Assembly: GCF_034372165.1 (NCBI RefSeq)
Contig: NZ_CP139698.1
Coordinates: 3,162,001-3,226,000 of the forward strand
Length of the DNA: 64,000 nt
Source of the DNA: Christiangramia sp. OXR-203
GTDB lineage: Bacteria; Bacteroidota; Bacteroidia; Flavobacteriales; Flavobacteriaceae
Direction of reading: 5' to 3'
The translations under genes and the position numbers were made by a program. The notes under the pieces are model-generated. The model searched no databases and was not told where the DNA came from. It saw nothing but the letters and a program-made list of their open reading frames with translations. This document shows, piece by piece, positions 52,315-61,726 of the stretch. Within the stretch, counting starts at the first letter, position 1, and every line of letters begins with the position of its first letter.

Positions 52315-54381
52315 ATGAGAAAAAATATACTAACTCTAGCAGCGTTTGCAACGCTAACAGTTGGAGTTTCAGCTCAGATCGACCGCAGTCAGATGCCCGA
52401 ACCGGGTCCTGCCCCAAAAGTAAATGTGGACGAACCTGAAACCTTCAAGCTTGATAATGGAATGCAGGTAATGATCGTGGAAAATAATAAATTACCACGA
52501 GTTGCCATGTCTCTTAGATTTGACAATGCTCCTCATGCTGAAGGTGCCAAAGCGGGTGTTTCCGGAATTACCGGTGACCTGATTGGAACCGGAACCAAGA
52601 ACATGTCTAAAGATGAATTCAATGAGAAAGTTGATTTCCTTGGTGCACGTCTAAATTTTTACGCTGGTGGAGCTAATGCAAATACACTATCCAAATACTT
52701 TCCTGATGTGCTTGCTTTAATGGCAGACGGAATGATCAACGCAGAATTTACCCAGGAAGAGTTCGACAAGTCTAAAGCAAGAACTATCGACGGACTTAAA
52801 AGCAGCGAAAAGGATGTTTCTTACAACGCACGTAGAGTTCGCTCTGCCTTAGCTTATGGTAAAGATCACCCTTACGGTGAATTCTCTACGGAAGAAACTG
52901 TAAATGCAGTAACCCTGGAGGATGTGAAATCTTACTACAAAACATGGTTCTCTCCAAAAAATGCCTACCTGGTAGTTGTTGGAGACGTAGATGAAGATGA
53001 AGTAAAAGATCTTGTAAAAAAGAACTTTTCTTCATGGACAGGCAAAGCGACTCCAGAAGCTAAAATGCCTGCAGTTTCCAATGTAGAGCAAACAGAGATC
53101 AACTTTATTGATATGCCAAACGCTGTACAGTCTGAAATCGCTCTTGTAAATACCATCAATCTTAAGAAAAAGGATGATGATTACTTCCCGGTTCTTGTAG
53201 CTAACAAGATTCTTGGTGGAGGTGGTGAAGCAAGATTATTCCTTAACCTTCGTGAGGACAAAGGTTATACTTATGGAGCTTACTCAAGCACCGGGAATGA
53301 TAAATATGCTTCAACTTTTGTAGCCAGTGCAAGTGTAAGAAATGAAGTTACAGATAGCTCTGTAGTAGCATTCCTGGACGAGGTTTACAAAATGAGAAAC
53401 GAAATGGTGACAGATCAGGAACTGGCGAATGCCAAGGCTAAGATCACTGGAGATTTCGTTCTTTCATTAGAGCAACCTTCAACTATCGCGAATTTCGCCA
53501 TGGAAATAGAAACCGAAGATCTAAATGATGATTTCTACGAAGAGTATCTAGAGAGAATCGACAAGGTTACTAAAGAAGACGTTCAACGTGTTGCAAAGAA
53601 GTATTTCCTTGCAGATAATTCAAGAATCGTGATCGCAGGTAAAGGTGCAGATGTATTGGAGAATCTTGAGAAGATGACCTATAATGGCAAAACTTACCCG
53701 ATCAATTACTATAATAGATTTGGGGAGAAGACTGAAAAGCCAGAGCAAAAGCAAGTCGATGCTAATATGAGCGTTGAGAAGGTATACAACAAGTATATTG
53801 ATGCTATTGGTGGTCGTGAGGCAGTTGAAGGCATCGAAACTGTAAAAATGATCGCCAGTGCAAATGTTCAGGGTAGAGAACTTGGACTTGACATGACTAG
53901 AACTGCTGCTGGAAAATTAAGCCAGGAAGTAACTATGGGTGGTCAGGTTGTAAGCAAGCAGGTATTCAATGGTGAGAAAGGTTTCGTAATGCAGATGGGA
54001 CAGAAAATGCCATACAACGAAGACCAGATCAAAGTTGCCAAGACAGATGCAAATGCATTTCCTGAGCTTACTGTTGGTGATGCGAAGATCGAAGGGATCG
54101 AGCAGGTAGACGGTAAAGATGCTTACGTAGTAAGTGCAGATGATACTACAAAAAATTACTATGCTGTAGACAGCGGACTAAAAGTACAGTCTGTAAAGAC
54201 AGTTAGCCAGGGAGGTCAGACAATGAGCATTCCGACTGGGTATAGTGATTATCAGGAAGTAAAAGGAGTAAAATTCCCTTTCACTATCTCACAAAGTATG
54301 GGACCACAATCTTTTGAATTTAAAGTTTCAGAAATTATGGTGAACGAAGGAGTAGAAGATGCAGATTTCTCTGTAGAATAA
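52315..54381 (+). CDS. M16 non-catalytic subunit fused to a lipoprotein-sorting-like domain
   Basis: A 688-residue exported protein with Sec signal (RKNILTLAAFATLTVGVSAQ). Residues about 35-455 form M16 domains, but at the zinc site the sequence reads DNAPHAEGAKAGVSGITGD, without HxxEH. The Arg/Tyr pair typical of the non-catalytic partner is present in LREDKGYTYGAYS. From about 480 to 688 comes an extra beta-rich domain (VYNKYIDAIGGREAVEGIE, later PTGYSDYQEVKGVKFPFTI) that resembles the outer-membrane lipoprotein carrier (LolA/LolB/DUF4292) fold. The start is the ATG at 52315, not the TTG nine bases earlier. The gene pairs with the active M16 gene and ends with a GAAA-loop terminator. Confidence 0.92.
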   Translation: MRKNILTLAAFATLTVGVSAQIDRSQMPEPGPAPKVNVDEPETFKLDNGMQVMIVENNKLPRVAMSLRFDNAPHAEGAKAGVSGITGDLIGTGTKNMSKDEFNEKVDFLGARLNFYAGGANANTLSKYFPDVLALMADGMINAEFTQEEFDKSKARTIDGLKSSEKDVSYNARRVRSALAYGKDHPYGEFSTEETVNAVTLEDVKSYYKTWFSPKNAYLVVVGDVDEDEVKDLVKKNFSSWTGKATPEAKMPAVSNVEQTEINFIDMPNAVQSEIALVNTINLKKKDDDYFPVLVANKILGGGGEARLFLNLREDKGYTYGAYSSTGNDKYASTFVASASVRNEVTDSSVVAFLDEVYKMRNEMVTDQELANAKAKITGDFVLSLEQPSTIANFAMEIETEDLNDDFYEEYLERIDKVTKEDVQRVAKKYFLADNSRIVIAGKGADVLENLEKMTYNGKTYPINYYNRFGEKTEKPEQKQVDANMSVEKVYNKYIDAIGGREAVEGIETVKMIASANVQGRELGLDMTRTAAGKLSQEVTMGGQVVSKQVFNGEKGFVMQMGQKMPYNEDQIKVAKTDANAFPELTVGDAKIEGIEQVDGKDAYVVSADDTTKNYYAVDSGLKVQSVKTVSQGGQTMSIPTGYSDYQEVKGVKFPFTISQSMGPQSFEFKVSEIMVNEGVEDADFSVE

Positions 54382-54402
54382 TTATTTCTTCTGAAGAATA
54401 TG

Positions 54403-54428
54403 AAAGCCCCGGAAACGGGGCTTTTTTT
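54403..54428 (+). terminator. Terminator after the M16 gene pair
   Basis: Nine-base stem AAAGCCCCG / CGGGGCTTT with a GAAA tetraloop and a seven-T run. It overlaps the stop codon of the converging EamA gene by two bases. Confidence 0.92.
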
Positions 54429-55323
54429 ATATGTTGCTATTTCTTCTTCTGATAATATTTCTTGAGCGATTCACAATGAATACACCCAGCAGTATCACCA
54501 TTGCTGAAACTAACTGCCAGAAACTAAAGACCTCTCCATCCAACATTCCCCATCCAACAGCAACTACCGGAATGGTATAAGTAACCGATGTAGTAAATAC
54601 AGGATCTGAGATCTGTATCAATTTATTGAAAATGATCATTGCCACCCCGGTTCCAATGACGCCCAGTATTCCTACGTAAACGAGCGATAATTCAACTATA
54701 GTAGTAATAGGCTCCTGTTCAAAAAATCCTGAAAAATACAGGATCAAAAGTGCTGGAAATAAGAGCACAAAAAAGTTCCCTGCGGTAATTCCAAGCGGAC
54801 TTATATCACTCATCTTAGTCTTGAGAATATTTACGTTTACAGCGTAACATGCCGTTGCCATAATCACCAGCAGACTATAAAAGTAATTCTGATCTGGATT
54901 GATACTCGCCCCGCTAAGGATGAGTCCGAAGGTTCCTAGCAGGCCAATAATCACGCCGGTGATCTTATTCTGTGTAACTACAGCCCGAAAGAAAGCAGCT
55001 CCTACGATCAAAGTCAATAAGGGAGTGGTCGCATTCAGTATGGAAGCGATGGCACTATCGATTTCGGTTTCAGCAAAGGCGAAGAAATATACCGGAAAGA
55101 ATGAACCGAGAAATCCTGAAATTACGATCCATTTCCATTGTTTCCCATTCAGTTTCATCAAACTTCGGAAACCTACAAATATTAAAAACAGTGCTGCAAA
55201 TATGATTCTGAAAGACCCAACCTGCAAAGGACTCAATCCTACAAGGGCTTTTTTAATAAGAATAAAGGAACTACCCCAAACAATAGAAAGGATTATAAGA
55301 TAGATCCACTTGCTGTTTTTCAA
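54427..55323 (-). CDS. EamA/DMT superfamily transporter
   Basis: A 298-residue inner-membrane protein with ten helices in two EamA repeats; LSIVWGSSFILIKKAL in repeat 1 and YTIPVVAVGWGMLDGE in repeat 2 are family marks. Cargo unknown (amino acids or other metabolites). There is no ATG near the start; the frame runs open upstream to 55617, but that part is the shadow of the susD gene. A TTG at 55323 gives LKNSKWIYLIILSIVWGSS, the expected start, and lies 20 bases after a -7-like sequence TATCTTCG. A terminator for susCD lies just upstream, so this gene needs its own promoter. Confidence 0.88.
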   Translation of the reverse strand: MKNSKWIYLIILSIVWGSSFILIKKALVGLSPLQVGSFRIIFAALFLIFVGFRSLMKLNGKQWKWIVISGFLGSFFPVYFFAFAETEIDSAIASILNATTPLLTLIVGAAFFRAVVTQNKITGVIIGLLGTFGLILSGASINPDQNYFYSLLVIMATACYAVNVNILKTKMSDISPLGITAGNFFVLLFPALLILYFSGFFEQEPITTIVELSLVYVGILGVIGTGVAMIIFNKLIQISDPVFTTSVTYTIPVVAVGWGMLDGEVFSFWQLVSAMVILLGVFIVNRSRNIIRRRNSNI

Positions 55324-55342
55324 ACCTGAAATTTTAGTCCGG

Positions 55343-55350
55343 CGAAGATA
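55343..55350 (-). promoter_or_regulatory. Variant -7 box TATCTTCG before the EamA gene
   Basis: One mismatch from TAnnTTTG, on the minus strand, 19 bases before the TTG start at 55323 and after the susCD terminator. It supports a short leader and the chosen start. Confidence 0.4.
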
Positions 55351-55373
55351 ATTTTTAAATCTTATGAAAACAC

Positions 55374-55402
55374 AAAAAAACCATCCCGCAGTGCGGGATG
55401 GT
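55374..55402 (-). terminator. Terminator of the susCD operon
   Basis: Eleven-base arms ACCATCCCGCA and TGCGGGATGGT around a single G; the minus-strand side runs into seven T. It lies 21 bases after the susD stop. Confidence 0.9.
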
Positions 55403-55423
55403 CTATATCTAAAATAAGCAATA

Positions 55424-56752
55424 TTACTGGTTTTCTGTAAGCGGAATCGGAAATTGCTCAAATACATCATCCCCTTCCCTATCGGTAGGTAATTCATCCA
55501 GACGATCATACCTGCGTACATCCAGCCAGCGATGACCTTCAGCAAACAACGAATATCTTCTTTGCATAAGCATCTCATCAATAAGAGAAGCTTCAGAAGT
55601 ATCACCATCATAATCATCCAGTCCTGCTGAATCCCTTATTAGATTCAAAGCTTCTACAGCTTCAGAAGGATTTTGATAAATATTCGCTTCCGCATAAAGA
55701 AGTATTAGTTCCTCATTTCTTATGATTGGAATCGCATCAATATTGGAAGTATATCTGAAAACCGCATAATCTCCTGTTAGAAAATCGAAGGTTAAAGGTT
55801 CACTTCGCTGGGCAACTTTACTAAGCCGCTCATCTCCATCCTCAGCATCGGTAACGAAATCTGGCTGCACGATCCTTGCTCCTGCAGTAGTCGCTTCGAC
55901 AGGAAAGAATAATGGATTAAGGATATCTGTTTGATCTGCACTAAAGTTGTAGTAAATACCCTCATCAAGCATGGAAGCATCCAAAGTGAGAAAACTATCT
56001 TCCAAGTAATCCAGTACTGCAGGAAAATCTTCCTGGTATGCCGCCACCCTCGCTGCAATTGCTTTGTTTGCTTCCAGGAAAGATTGAGGAGTACTGAAGC
56101 CTGAAAATCCAGATGTGAGCGTAAATGGATAGGAATCCCCGCCATTCTGGAGATCTCCAGCCGCCTCATCAAGTAAAGCTCTAATTGCAGTAAGCGCTGC
56201 ATCATAACCTAAGAATGGTCCCAGATTATTTTCATCTGCTACATCAATTCTAATTCCATTTTGATAGGTTAGATTCAAATTCAGCAGTAATTCATAGGCT
56301 TTTACCGTCTTTAAAAAACCTTTGGTGGCGTTAATCTCTGAGTCTGAAAATTGAGCTGAAACGTCCTGACCTTCAATAAATTCAAGGATCAAATTCACAT
56401 TTTTGACTGTTCTGTACCTGGCTGCCCATGGATTGGTAATATAAAAGGTATTATTATCCAGTACCGCGTTCTCTTTTCCAAGAAGATCTGCAGTAAACCG
56501 AGGATCTGAACTGGAAAATCTCCAGTATTCACGGCCTATTACACCAAGATCATCATAGTAAGTACCAAGTCTCACGCGCATACTGTAAAGCACACCGCCA
56601 ACCAGATCCTGAAGATCTCCTCTGGTTAGATTATCACGGAAAGCGTCTACCTCCGGATTATTAAGATCTGAAAACTCTTCTACATCGCAAGCTTGAAAAC
56701 CGCTAATCAAAAAGAAGAGTATGAATATTTTAGTTAATGTATTTTTCATCAT
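55424..56752 (-). CDS. SusD/RagB family outer-membrane nutrient-binding lipoprotein
   Basis: A 442-residue lipoprotein with lipobox GFQAC (Cys22). SusD marks are the helical TPR-like region with WAARYRTVKNVNLILEF and GFLKTVKAYELLLNL, and near the end RNEELILLYAEANI with RHRW-like ...RRYSLFAEGHRWLDVRR (family C-terminal motif). It is somewhat short for SusD (often 480-550). It binds a nutrient at the cell surface and covers the SusC channel. The gene follows susC by 7 bases. No hydrolase is linked, so the ligand is unknown; protein, nucleoside or iron-type substrates are as possible as sugars. Confidence 0.93.
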   Translation of the reverse strand: MMKNTLTKIFILFFLISGFQACDVEEFSDLNNPEVDAFRDNLTRGDLQDLVGGVLYSMRVRLGTYYDDLGVIGREYWRFSSSDPRFTADLLGKENAVLDNNTFYITNPWAARYRTVKNVNLILEFIEGQDVSAQFSDSEINATKGFLKTVKAYELLLNLNLTYQNGIRIDVADENNLGPFLGYDAALTAIRALLDEAAGDLQNGGDSYPFTLTSGFSGFSTPQSFLEANKAIAARVAAYQEDFPAVLDYLEDSFLTLDASMLDEGIYYNFSADQTDILNPLFFPVEATTAGARIVQPDFVTDAEDGDERLSKVAQRSEPLTFDFLTGDYAVFRYTSNIDAIPIIRNEELILLYAEANIYQNPSEAVEALNLIRDSAGLDDYDGDTSEASLIDEMLMQRRYSLFAEGHRWLDVRRYDRLDELPTDREGDDVFEQFPIPLTENQ

Positions 56753-56759
56753 CTACGTA

Positions 56760-59738
56760 TTAAAAATTAACTGCTAAGTGAAAAAGAAATCTCTTTGAAG
56801 AAGGGAACGGAGTTACATCAACCCCGGTAAAAATTCCGTTTGCTCCAAAGTTGGACACTTCAGGATCATAACTGTTATAATCAAAAATGTTGATTAGGTT
56901 AGTACCCGAGAATCCAAGTTTGATATTATCTATAGTGCCATTCAGGAAATCGTCATAAACTTCCGCAGGAATATTATAGTATAAACCAAGCTCACGCATT
57001 CTCAAATAAGAGGCATCTTCTACAAAAACCTCAGCAGATGATCCTAACTGACTCACCCGGTAAGGTCCGTTTCCAACCTGACCGTCTGGATCCAAATCTA
57101 CGGTATCATAATCGTGACTGGTTCCATTAAGGTCGGTCAATAAGGTCGTAAGATTCACATTTTCACCACCATTTTTCCATTGCCAAACAAAGGAGAGGTC
57201 GAAGTTTTTATAAATCAATTGAGAGTTGAAACCCATTTGAAAATCTGGTTCGGCATCTCCGAACTTCTGAAATCCGTTCTCTCCAGGGTTTGGTCCAATC
57301 CCAACGATTTGTGTAGCGCTTGATCCTTCTTCTATTCTGAAGGTTCCTAAGGTTGCTCCAAAAGCTCCAATATTAAAAGGATCTACATCAAGCCTGGTAA
57401 TTTCTGAAGTATTCTTGTAGAAATTTACTCCCAGATTCCAGGTAAAATCTTCCGTAGCAACAGGAACCGCATCAAGCGTTAATTCTATACCACGGTTTCT
57501 TAACTCTCCGGCATTCACGAATTCACTGGTAAATCCTGAAGAAGGCTCCAAAGCTGCCTGAAGAATTAGATTTTCAATGGTTTTGATATAATAGGTAGCA
57601 GAGAAATTAAGTCTGTTGTTAAAGAAGCTTACGTCTGTACCAAATTCAAGTTCTTTCTGTCTTTCAGATTCAAGATTACGATCTCCACGAACTCCAATTA
57701 AACTAATTCCAAGTAACCCATCTGTGGAAAAGGTATTATAGGAAGTGAAAAGTGCTCCAAATGGTGGGAAATTACCAGCCTCTCCGTATGCTGCTCTTAA
57801 TTTAAACTGACTCCACGGACTGTTTTCATTCCAGAATCCGAATTCGTTAAGATTTACCGCTACAGATGCTTTTGGATAATAATACAATTCGTTCGCATCA
57901 CCATTATTAGAAGATTTATCACCTCTAAGACCTACAGTTGCAATTACCTTATCCTGAAAATTCACTTCCTCCTGAACAAAGAAACCAGAATCTTCCTGAA
58001 GCAATCTCGTTTGGTTAACACCAGTGTTCGCTGCCTGATCTACATTGGTTTCAGAAGCAACAAGGCCGGTGGCAGAAATTAATTGAGTATTCCTGTCGAA
58101 ATTTTCTCTGGTCACCCCAGCCTGAGTACGGAAGTTGAGATCGTTTCCGGTAAAATAATTATGCACCAGAAAAGCTGAAAGGTTATAGTTCTTATTTTGA
58201 GTATCACCCTGAACCGCAACCCCATTCAATCCACCATTTGATGGTTTTTGAAATTGTAAGGATTTAGGAAATATTGCTCTGGTTTTGAGTCCGTAGAAAT
58301 CCAGACCTCCACGAAGGATCAATTCAAGGTTAGAACTTTCAGCTTTATAAATATCAATATTAGCGGTTCCACCTACAATGAACCTGTTCACGGTTTCATT
58401 ATTTCGAACCTGATCTCTGGTTTGTAAAGGATTGGAAGCCCCGGCAGGATTATCTGGATAAACCCCATCCTCATTGGGGAAAAGTTCAAGCCACGGCGTA
58501 GTTCCGGTAAGTGTCACCCCAATCGTAGTTCCTGAATTGTCATTATTGAAGAATCCCCTGTTCGCAGATGAATGTGCGTAACTGGAACTCAGTCCAAGCT
58601 TAATAAAGTCGGTTGGTCTGTGATCAAGATTCAATCTCAGGGACGTTTTCTTATAACCTGTTCCCTTAACTATACCTTCCTCGTCATTATGAGTAATCCC
58701 GGTATAAAAACGAGTTTTTTCACTACCTCCGCTCATACTGAAGTTCGTGATACTTATAAGTCCTTTTTCTCCAAATATTTCTTTTTCATAATCCACGAGC
58801 CTTCCTTCCTGTTGAGCTTCCAGAAAACTTGCCGCTGCATCATCGCCAAAGCTATCACGCACACGCTGCTCGTTATAGTCACGAAGACCTAAAAGATTAT
58901 TTACTTCTGTCCATCCGGTAGCCTGAGAGAAATTGAAAATAGTTTCTCCTGCCTTACCTTTTTTAGTAGTGATGATAACTACCCCGGCAGCTGCCCTGGA
59001 ACCATAGATGGCTGCGGCAGATGCACCTTTAAGTATTTCGATATTAGCAATATCTTCAGGGTTAATATCTGCAATCCTGTTGGATGGGTTATCCTGGTTG
59101 GATGCACTACCACCTGCCGCTGCTGCAGATACTACATTAAGCCCGGCTGCAATCGAACTATTATCTATATAAACACCATCAATAATGTAAAGGGGTTGCG
59201 TATTACCCTGAATTGAGGTTGCACCTCGAAGTTTCACCGACAGACCACCACCAGGCGCTCCGGAATTTGCACTTACCGTTGCTCCCGCGAATTTACCATA
59301 CAGTGCACCATCAAGTGTGGGAGGAGGCGTTCTACCTGATATTTCGCTTGCAGAAAGGGATGACACAGCGTTTGCCGCATTAGCGCGTTTTACAGAAGTA
59401 GCCAAACCTGTAACCACCACTTCATCAAGAGTAGCTGAAGATTCAACAAACTGAACAGTCATAGGTGAATTTGAGGTCACCCTGATTTCCTGTGTCTCAA
59501 AGCCCAGGTAAGAAAAGACTAAAGTAGTAGGCAGAGATTCTACACTAAGACTATAGTTACCATCAAAATCACTCGTGGTCCCGTTAGTGGTTCCTTTCTC
59601 GATCACATTAACGAAAGGTACCACCTCACCAGTGGCTTCATTAATTGTCTTACCCTCCAGCACTTCCTGTGCACACATAATTGTTGGGGTAAGCAGAAAG
59701 AGAATTAATCTGAGAGATACCAAATAAAATTGCCTCAT
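56760..59738 (-). CDS. SusC/RagA family TonB-linked outer-membrane protein
   Basis: A 992-residue TonB-dependent transporter. Signal peptide about 1-23 (ending MCAQ); then a carboxypeptidase-D regulatory-like domain (about 27-105, with LEGKTINEATGEVVPFVNV), the plug with the SusC signature QGNTQPLYIIDGVYIDNSS and SAAAIYGSRAAAGVVIITTKKG, and a 22-strand barrel ending in Phe (LFHLAVNF). It works with the following SusD. The upstream 87 bases hold two inverted repeats (59741-59764 and 59791-59808) and no clear -7 box. The operon has just these two genes; there is no ECF sigma/anti-sigma pair nearby. Confidence 0.95.
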   Translation of the reverse strand: MRQFYLVSLRLILFLLTPTIMCAQEVLEGKTINEATGEVVPFVNVIEKGTTNGTTSDFDGNYSLSVESLPTTLVFSYLGFETQEIRVTSNSPMTVQFVESSATLDEVVVTGLATSVKRANAANAVSSLSASEISGRTPPPTLDGALYGKFAGATVSANSGAPGGGLSVKLRGATSIQGNTQPLYIIDGVYIDNSSIAAGLNVVSAAAAGGSASNQDNPSNRIADINPEDIANIEILKGASAAAIYGSRAAAGVVIITTKKGKAGETIFNFSQATGWTEVNNLLGLRDYNEQRVRDSFGDDAAASFLEAQQEGRLVDYEKEIFGEKGLISITNFSMSGGSEKTRFYTGITHNDEEGIVKGTGYKKTSLRLNLDHRPTDFIKLGLSSSYAHSSANRGFFNNDNSGTTIGVTLTGTTPWLELFPNEDGVYPDNPAGASNPLQTRDQVRNNETVNRFIVGGTANIDIYKAESSNLELILRGGLDFYGLKTRAIFPKSLQFQKPSNGGLNGVAVQGDTQNKNYNLSAFLVHNYFTGNDLNFRTQAGVTRENFDRNTQLISATGLVASETNVDQAANTGVNQTRLLQEDSGFFVQEEVNFQDKVIATVGLRGDKSSNNGDANELYYYPKASVAVNLNEFGFWNENSPWSQFKLRAAYGEAGNFPPFGALFTSYNTFSTDGLLGISLIGVRGDRNLESERQKELEFGTDVSFFNNRLNFSATYYIKTIENLILQAALEPSSGFTSEFVNAGELRNRGIELTLDAVPVATEDFTWNLGVNFYKNTSEITRLDVDPFNIGAFGATLGTFRIEEGSSATQIVGIGPNPGENGFQKFGDAEPDFQMGFNSQLIYKNFDLSFVWQWKNGGENVNLTTLLTDLNGTSHDYDTVDLDPDGQVGNGPYRVSQLGSSAEVFVEDASYLRMRELGLYYNIPAEVYDDFLNGTIDNIKLGFSGTNLINIFDYNSYDPEVSNFGANGIFTGVDVTPFPSSKRFLFHLAVNF

Positions 59739-59740
59739 AA

Positions 59741-59808
59741 TTAATGTATTTATAGTTACATTAACAATATAGGCTATTTTTAACTATATTATTAGAGATT
59801 TTTCTAAT
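59741..59808. repeat. Two inverted repeats upstream of susC
   Basis: First: TTAATGTA (59741-59748) / TACATTAA (59757-59764), starting 2 bases from the susC start codon. Second: ATTAGA (59791-59796) / TCTAAT (59803-59808). The first would form a hairpin just in front of the start codon in the mRNA, or a palindromic operator. Confidence 0.5.
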
Positions 59809-59825
59809 GAAATCTTAATAAAGCA

Positions 59826-60386
59826 TTAGTTCCACTGAAGACTTTCCATTAAATGTCTGATATCCTGTTTAAGGTAATTGGCAGCAGGAACAATGGAGTC
59901 ATAATTTGGTAAACTATTGAAATATACAGAACCAGTAATAAAATGATCTGTACTATCTGTTAGATAAAACTGCGCCTGCGAGGCGGCATTACCTTCTACT
60001 TTATATAACATTCCGTAGGTTTTATGCAGGTCGTTCGTATACACATCCCCTTCTATGGCATCTGCTTTTACAGTATGCTGTAAAGGTAGTTTTTGAGCAT
60101 CGGTAAGTAGTGAATCCAGATTATCACTAACAGGCTGATATGTAAGAAAAATCACCCCGTTCATAGCATCGTAATTAATGTTGATCCAGCACGGAATTTT
60201 ATTTCTTGAAGGCGAAATTCGAGCATTGGTGTTTTTCTCAAATATGTACGGGCAACCAATATTCACCTGTTCGTAGTGTGCTTCTGGATATTCCAGCGCC
60301 AGGAAAGCTTTTGGTTTTGGTTGCACGTCGTCCTTACAGGAACTAAATGAAAACAATAAGCCTAGTATAAAGATCAATTTTCTCAT
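59826..60386 (-). CDS. gldD: Gliding motility lipoprotein GldD
   Basis: A 186-residue lipoprotein with lipobox SFSSC (Cys17) and the GldD pattern: PKPKAFLALEYPEAHYEQV at the start of the mature protein, CPYIFEKNTNA, CWININYDAMNGVIFLTYQPV and PNYDSIVPAANYLKQDIRH at the end. GldD is required for gliding and type IX secretion in Flavobacterium johnsoniae, probably at the periplasmic side. It follows gldE with a 4-base ATGA overlap, which is the usual gene order. Identification is strong. Confidence 0.95.
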   Translation of the reverse strand: MRKLIFILGLLFSFSSCKDDVQPKPKAFLALEYPEAHYEQVNIGCPYIFEKNTNARISPSRNKIPCWININYDAMNGVIFLTYQPVSDNLDSLLTDAQKLPLQHTVKADAIEGDVYTNDLHKTYGMLYKVEGNAASQAQFYLTDSTDHFITGSVYFNSLPNYDSIVPAANYLKQDIRHLMESLQWN

Positions 60387-61705
60387 ACAGGAGCAATATT
60401 CAGCTTGATTTGCTTGATCCTTTTATCATCGATCACTTCTATTGAGAACGTATAATTCAAAAATATTATTTCATCATTTTTCTTCGGAAAACCTCCCGAG
60501 ATCTCAAGTAAGAATCCAGCCAAAGTATCTGCCTCTCCTTTTTGATCTTCAAAAACCGTAGGATCTTCGATTTTGGTGATCTTGTAGAAATCTTTAAGCG
60601 GAGTTTTCCCTTCAAATACGAAGTTATTTTCGTCGAGTTTTGAATAGATCAGGTCTTCGTCATCAAATTCATCGCTAATATCACCAACAATCTCTTCTAT
60701 AATATCCTCCAGGGAAATAAGTCCGCTGGTTCCGCCATACTCATCCACTACAATGGCGAGATGATTCTTCTTGTTTTTGAAATCGTTCAAAAGATCATCC
60801 AGTTTTTTATTCTCAGGAACAAAATAAGGTTCACGAAGCAAACTCGTCCAGACGAATTTCTTGTCATTTAAATAAGGTAACAGATCTTTGATATACAGAA
60901 TCCCAATAACATTATCCACGTTTTCACGAAAGACCGGAATCCTGGAATAACCGTTTTCAATGATCTCAGGAATTATTTCGTCGTATGGACTATCTTCATT
61001 AAGTGCGAAAATATCCATCCTCGGACGCATCACCTGCTTAGTGTCTGTATTTCCGAAACTAACGATCCCTTGCAGGATTTTTTGTTCTTCCCGGGTTGTA
61101 TCTTCTTCGCTGGTAAGTTCCAGCGCCTGGGAAAGATGATCAATACTTATAAAAGAACGTTGCTTCCCGAATTTATCATGAAAATAGAGGGTAACGGCTC
61201 GCATTGGAGTACTTAAAGGCGAAAAGAGCGTATCCAGAACATTGATAGGATAAGCCATAAAATTGGAGAATTGCACCTTGTTTCTACTGGCATATACCTT
61301 CGGAAGGATCTCTCCAAATAATAAAATCAGGAATGTTACCAGACCTACTTCAAATATAAATCGCAGATCAATGCCAAAGTATGTAGTATTCATCCTTCCG
61401 AAGATATCATCGGTAAGACTATCGAAAAGAAGGACAATGGCAATATTGATGAAATTATTAGCTACAAGAATCGTAGCCAGTAATTTTTTAGGTTTTTCAA
61501 GAAGACTGATGACTATATTCTGTGTCTTCGACCTCTTCCCATCTTCAGTAATGAAATTCGCGGGAGTAAGTGAAAAAAATGCAACTTCTGCTCCAGAGAT
61601 CAATGCAGAACATAACAATAGCACGAATAATGTTATCAGGCTAATAAGCTGGGTAATTCCCATTGAGGCTAGAAACAAAAGCAAACTGGGAGGTTCCGAA
61701 TCCAA
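60383..61705 (-). CDS. gldE: Gliding motility-associated protein GldE (CorC/DUF21 type)
   Basis: A 440-residue membrane protein: DUF21 domain with three or four helices (about 15-200, ending near FHDKFGKQ), a pair of CBS motifs around VMRPRMDIFAL and IPVFRENVDNVIGILYI, and a C-terminal CorC/HlyC domain (about 340-440). The family includes magnesium and cobalt efflux proteins; GldE enhances gliding in F. johnsoniae and is not always essential. The start is TTG at 61705 (MDSEPPSLLLF); no ATG is near. It is 21 bases from ssb and overlaps gldD by 4 bases, so mRNA may span all three genes. Confidence 0.92.
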   Translation of the reverse strand: MDSEPPSLLLFLASMGITQLISLITLFVLLLCSALISGAEVAFFSLTPANFITEDGKRSKTQNIVISLLEKPKKLLATILVANNFINIAIVLLFDSLTDDIFGRMNTTYFGIDLRFIFEVGLVTFLILLFGEILPKVYASRNKVQFSNFMAYPINVLDTLFSPLSTPMRAVTLYFHDKFGKQRSFISIDHLSQALELTSEEDTTREEQKILQGIVSFGNTDTKQVMRPRMDIFALNEDSPYDEIIPEIIENGYSRIPVFRENVDNVIGILYIKDLLPYLNDKKFVWTSLLREPYFVPENKKLDDLLNDFKNKKNHLAIVVDEYGGTSGLISLEDIIEEIVGDISDEFDDEDLIYSKLDENNFVFEGKTPLKDFYKITKIEDPTVFEDQKGEADTLAGFLLEISGGFPKKNDEIIFLNYTFSIEVIDDKRIKQIKLNIAPV

Positions 61706-61726
61706 AGGCTGAAATTTTAGTTAAAC

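Noticed and set aside
55324..55617. N-terminal extension of the EamA transporter frame
   Set aside because: It is the opposite-frame reading of the susD 3' end and a terminator; a TTG at 55323 gives the family start.
61263..61712. 149-codon plus-strand frame opposite gldE
   Set aside because: Shadow of gldE, whose DUF21/CBS motifs are clear.
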